DNA of 64,000 nucleotides from Oscillibacter valericigenes Sjm18-20 (GTDB lineage: Bacteria > Bacillota > Clostridia > Oscillospirales > Oscillospiraceae): assembly GCA_000283575.1 (NCBI GenBank), contig AP012044.1, positions 2,418,001 to 2,482,000 of the forward strand, read 5' to 3'. The notes beneath the pieces are model-generated. The model made no database searches. It was not told the DNA's origin and saw only the letters and a program-made list of their open reading frames with translations. Made by a program: the position numbers and the translations under genes. Shown in pieces: positions 61,080 to 64,000 of the stretch; position 1 is the first letter of the stretch, and each line of letters begins with the position of its first letter.

Positions 61080-64000
61080 TTAAAGATCCAACATTCTGCG
61101 CTCTCTGCGAATCCGCTCCTCGATCAGTTTATACACCTTGTCGGCCATGTGGCGGATTTCCGTATCTGACGGCTTCTCCATACGGTACTCAACCTGCTTT
61201 TCCTCTTTCTGCCGCAGCGAAAGTTCCGCCGGACGGCGCTGCGGAGCCGTCCACTGCACCTGCTCCGTCTCATCGGCGGGCCCCGGCAGTACGGAAATAT
61301 TTCGCGCCGTTCCGGAAATCATACCCCCTGGATTTCCGCCGTTGTCTTCTGGCACTGTTCCAGGTGCAGAGACTCTGCTGTTCTTCAGAAAATTCTGTGC
61401 CCAATCGGGAAGGCTTTTGACATATTCCGAGTTCATCTCCGGTGCCGCTGTTTTAAAATCCTGCCGGCTCTTACTGGCGCCTGTCGCAAATTCCAGCTCC
61501 GGTACGTCGGCATCCGCATAAGAAGGTCCGTCCGATCCCGCCGCTCCAAATGGATTTTTCCCTGTAAAGCGCCGCGCTGCGCGGATGTCGCGGCTCACCT
61601 GTGTGATCCCGTGGGCAGAACGGGGCTCTGCCCGGCTATTCAATTTGGAAGCGTCCGGTCGACGCGCCCGCTTCAGTGAGGATCGGGCTTGCAGCGCGGC
61701 CTGCCTGGCGGCTTTTTCCGCACTTTCCATGGAAGCGGCCGGCTTCACAGGTGACGCTGGAAATCCCGTCTCCATGACCACCCGCTTTTCAAGGCGCAGT
61801 TCCATATCCTCGGACGGCAAAATTTCATCCTGTCGCCGCACAATCTTCCCGGTAAAGCGCTCCCGTATCCCGTGCTCATGAACGTGCTCCGCGTCAGATT
61901 CCACCGCTGTTTTTTCCGCCATCCGATCCCCGGTGGATACCGGCGAAGCCTCCGCCAGCGTCAATTCCTGCCGCTCCGGATGCGTCGGCTTCATCGGGTG
62001 CTCCACCACGGGGACAGCCGTCCGGATGTCCCGGCCCACAGGCACGATGCCGTGGGACCGCAGGGCTGCCGTGCTCTCTTCCCGCTGCATCCGGTCGGAG
62101 GCGGCGGCTGTCCGCAAACCGAACTCGCCCACTTGCACCGCGCCTGCTGATTTTTTCGCAGCTTCCGCCTGCTGATGGCTTTGTGCGTTTGTGCCCTGTG
62201 CAGTCGATTCGGTCGGTGTTGCCGCTTTTCCGGTCGGTTTTACGGTCTGTTTTTCGGTTTTTAATTTTGCGGATGCCGCTAAAGGCGATGGCGCGGCGGC
62301 TGAAGCGGTTTGCTCTGCATTCTCCCGAACGGAAACCCTTTCGGCAGGGCGCTCCAAAGTCTTTCCGACGGTCTTTTCCGCAGAGCGTTCCCTCAGCCCG
62401 GATTCCACCGCTGTTTTTCCCGCCATCCGCTCCCCGGTGGATACCGGCGAAGCCTCCGCCAGCGTCAATTCCTGCCGCTCCGGATGCGTCGGCTCCATCG
62501 GGTGCTCCACCACGGGGACAGCCGTCCGGATGTCCCGGCCCACAGGCACGATGCCGTGGGACCGCAGGGCTGCCGTGCTCTCTTCCCGCTGCATCCGGTC
62601 GGAGGCGGCGGCTGTCCGCAAACCGAACTCGCCCACTTGCACCGCGCCTGCTGACTTTTTCGCAGCTTCCGCCTGCTGATGGCTTTGTGCGTTTGTGCCC
62701 TGTGCAGTCGATTCGGTCGGTGTTGCCGCTTTTCCGGTCGGTTTTACGGTGGGTTGTTCGATTTTCAATTTTGCGGATGCCGCTAAAGGCGATGGCGCGG
62801 CGGCTGAAGCGGTTTGCTCTACATTCTCCCGAACGGAAACCCTTTCGGCAGGGCGCTCCAAAGTCTTTCCGACGGTCTTTTCCGCAGAGCGTTCCCTCAG
62901 CCCGGATTCCATCACTGTTTTTCCCGCCATCCGCTCCCCGGTGGATACCGGCGAAGCCTCCGCCAGCGTCAATTCCTGCCGCTCCGGATGCGTCGGCTCC
63001 ATCGGGTGCTCCACCACGGGGACAGCCGTCCGGATGTCCCGGCCCACAGGCACGATGCCGTGGGACCGCAGGGCTGCCGTGCTCTCTTCCCGCTGCATCC
63101 GGTCGGAGGCGGCGGCTGTCCGCAAACCGAACTCGCCCACTTGCACCGCGCCTGCTGACTTTTTCGCAGCTTCCGCCTGCTGATGGCTTTGTGCGTTTGT
63201 GCCCTGTGCAGTCGGTACAGTCGGTGTTGCCGCTTTTCCGGTCGGTTTTACGGTCTGTTTTCCGGTTTTTAATTTTGCGGATGCCGCTAAAGGCGATGGC
63301 GCGGCGGCTGAAGCGGTTTGCTCTGCGTTCTCCCGAACGGAAACCCTTTCGGCAGGGCGCTCCAAAGTCTTTCCGACGGTCTTTTCCGCAGAGCGTTCCC
63401 TCAGCCCGGATTCCATCACTGTTTTTCCCGCCATCCGCTCCCCGGTGGATACCGGCGAAGCCTCCGCCAGCGTCAATTCCTGCCGCTCCGGATGCGTCGG
63501 CTCCATCGGGTGCTCCACCACGGGGACAACCGTCCGGATGTCCCGGCCCACAGGCACGATGCCTTGGGACCGCAGGGCTGCCGTGCTCTCTTCCCGCTGC
63601 ATCCGGTCAGAGGCGTCGGCTGTCCGCAAACCGAACTCGCCCACTTGCACCGCGCCTGCTGACTTTTTCGCAGCTTCCGCCTGCTGATGGCTTTGTGCGT
63701 TTGTGCCCTGTGCAGTCGGTACAGTCGGTGTTGCCGTTTTTCCGGTCGGTTTTACGGTCTGTTTTTCGGTTTTTAATTTTGCGGATGCCGCTAAAGGCGA
63801 TGGCACGGCGGCTGAGGCGGTTTGCTCTGCATTCTCCCGAACGGAAACCCTTTCGGCAGGGCGCTCCAAAGTCTTTCCGACGGTCTTTTCCGCAGAGCGT
63901 TCCCTCAGCCCGGATTCCACCGCTGTTTTTTCCGCCACCCGCTCCCCGACCGATTTCATCTCTGCTTTTTGCGTCGCTCTCTTCGTTTCCCGACTTGTCT
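61080..64000 (-). CDS. Giant low-complexity repeat protein of the eCIS operon (5' end outside window)
   Basis: At least 973 codons are open to the window edge, and the N-terminus lies beyond it. Four near-identical 168-residue units (MAGKTVMESGLRERSAEKTV, VPVGRDIRTAVPVVEHPMEP) are rich in Ala, Glu, Lys and Thr and look disordered. The last 330 residues leave the repeat and end in KSLPDWAQNFLKNSRVSA and an amphipathic basic helix (HMADKVYKLIEERIRRERR). Position next to Afp7 is where eCIS operons put Afp5/Afp6-type or cargo/tether genes. I do not recognise the family; a tape measure is less likely because of the position and lack of hydrophobic segments. Confidence 0.65.
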   Translation of the reverse strand, partial: TSRETKRATQKAEMKSVGERVAEKTAVESGLRERSAEKTVGKTLERPAERVSVRENAEQTASAAVPSPLAASAKLKTEKQTVKPTGKTATPTVPTAQGTNAQSHQQAEAAKKSAGAVQVGEFGLRTADASDRMQREESTAALRSQGIVPVGRDIRTVVPVVEHPMEPTHPERQELTLAEASPVSTGERMAGKTVMESGLRERSAEKTVGKTLERPAERVSVRENAEQTASAAAPSPLAASAKLKTGKQTVKPTGKAATPTVPTAQGTNAQSHQQAEAAKKSAGAVQVGEFGLRTAAASDRMQREESTAALRSHGIVPVGRDIRTAVPVVEHPMEPTHPERQELTLAEASPVSTGERMAGKTVMESGLRERSAEKTVGKTLERPAERVSVRENVEQTASAAAPSPLAASAKLKIEQPTVKPTGKAATPTESTAQGTNAQSHQQAEAAKKSAGAVQVGEFGLRTAAASDRMQREESTAALRSHGIVPVGRDIRTAVPVVEHPMEPTHPERQELTLAEASPVSTGERMAGKTAVESGLRERSAEKTVGKTLERPAERVSVRENAEQTASAAAPSPLAASAKLKTEKQTVKPTGKAATPTESTAQGTNAQSHQQAEAAKKSAGAVQVGEFGLRTAAASDRMQREESTAALRSHGIVPVGRDIRTAVPVVEHPMKPTHPERQELTLAEASPVSTGDRMAEKTAVESDAEHVHEHGIRERFTGKIVRRQDEILPSEDMELRLEKRVVMETGFPASPVKPAASMESAEKAARQAALQARSSLKRARRPDASKLNSRAEPRSAHGITQVSRDIRAARRFTGKNPFGAAGSDGPSYADADVPELEFATGASKSRQDFKTAAPEMNSEYVKSLPDWAQNFLKNSRVSAPGTVPEDNGGNPGGMISGTARNISVLPGPADETEQVQWTAPQRRPAELSLRQKEEKQVEYRMEKPSDTEIRHMADKVYKLIEERIRRERRMLDL
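61926..63941. repeat. Four tandem 504-bp direct repeats
   Basis: The marker CCCCGGTGGATACCGG recurs every 504 bases (61928, 62432, 62936 and 63440 in round numbers). The copies differ by only a few percent, mostly in the KTEKQTVKPTG/TESTAQG region. The repeat is in frame (168 codons), so expansion or contraction keeps the protein open. The edge of the array toward 64,000 diverges. Confidence 0.9.

Noticed and set aside
61138..63687. Repeated plus-strand frames of 162 and 114 codons in the 504-bp repeat
   Set aside because: They recur exactly with the repeat and are reverse-frame images of the repeat protein; not independent genes.
61926..63941. CRISPR array
   Set aside because: The repeats are 504 bases long, in frame and without spacers.
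31916..64000. Type VI secretion system or prophage
   Set aside because: No TssJ/L/M membrane complex or ClpV, and no capsid, portal, terminase or integrase gene in view; AAA ATPase, DUF4255, DUF4280 and DUF4157 point to eCIS.

Overview
The window reads as the chromosome of a moderately GC-rich, low-redundancy anaerobic Firmicute, most likely a gut clostridium of the Oscillospiraceae type. Supporting this are FtsE/FtsX next to a PcsB-like hydrolase, TrmFO, a DUF134/NifX/MinD iron-sulfur cluster, an SLH-domain surface protein, SpoIIE-type phosphatases and strong AGGAGG ribosome binding sites. The assignment is inference; no rRNA or tRNA was seen.

Left third (1-24 kb), housekeeping, almost all on the minus strand: uppP; a long operon running RNA methyltransferase - dprA - topA - trmFO - plsX - acpP - rnc from a good promoter near 9.1 kb; an unrecognised 240-aa protein; ftsE-ftsX followed by a secreted coiled-coil/M23 hydrolase; a PadR regulator coupled to a membrane protein with an FtsW/RodA-like C-terminal half; an orphan selD; prfC; an IS3-type transposase remnant; and an eight-gene operon (DUF5320, DUF134, two NifX-like proteins, two ferredoxin-containing MinD ATPases, an MBL hydrolase, an Mrp/Nbp35 carrier) with a near-consensus promoter and a repeated GGCATATG element that may be its operator.

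Middle (24.5-31.9 kb): a 1196-aa secreted SLH protein, a divergent TetR regulator, and a plus-strand pair made of a DUF4157 protein and a small acidic protein.

Right half (31.9-64 kb): one very compact minus-strand operon that starts beyond the window. It encodes an extracellular contractile injection system (eCIS, Afp/PVC type). In transcription order: a huge repeat protein (504-bp repeats), CIS tube-associated LysM protein, hub (gp27-like), spike (gp5-like), gp25, two baseplate J proteins, a P2-I-like tail protein, a 589-aa eCIS-type protein, a pseudokinase-like protein, a degenerate cyclase, a small membrane protein, a membrane-anchored MORN-repeat protein, a DUF4255 tail terminator, an Ig-like protein, a DUF4280 PAAR-like tip, an Afp15-like AAA ATPase, then a partner-switching module (STAS, MATE-HATPase fusion, pseudo-PP2C fused to a degenerate HATPase, active PP2C, RsbW-like HATPase), and finally a DUF4157 protein with a PI4K/HipA-like kinase signature. 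Sheath and tube genes are not in the window and should lie past 64,000.

The most unusual feature is the signalling apparatus inside the injection-system operon. It pairs one apparently active phosphatase/kinase set with several relatives that have lost catalytic residues (pseudophosphatase, pseudokinase, degenerate cyclase, degenerate HATPases), several of them membrane bound, with the putative effector translationally coupled at the end. I infer a system that senses an extracellular or membrane cue and controls assembly, loading or release of the particle.
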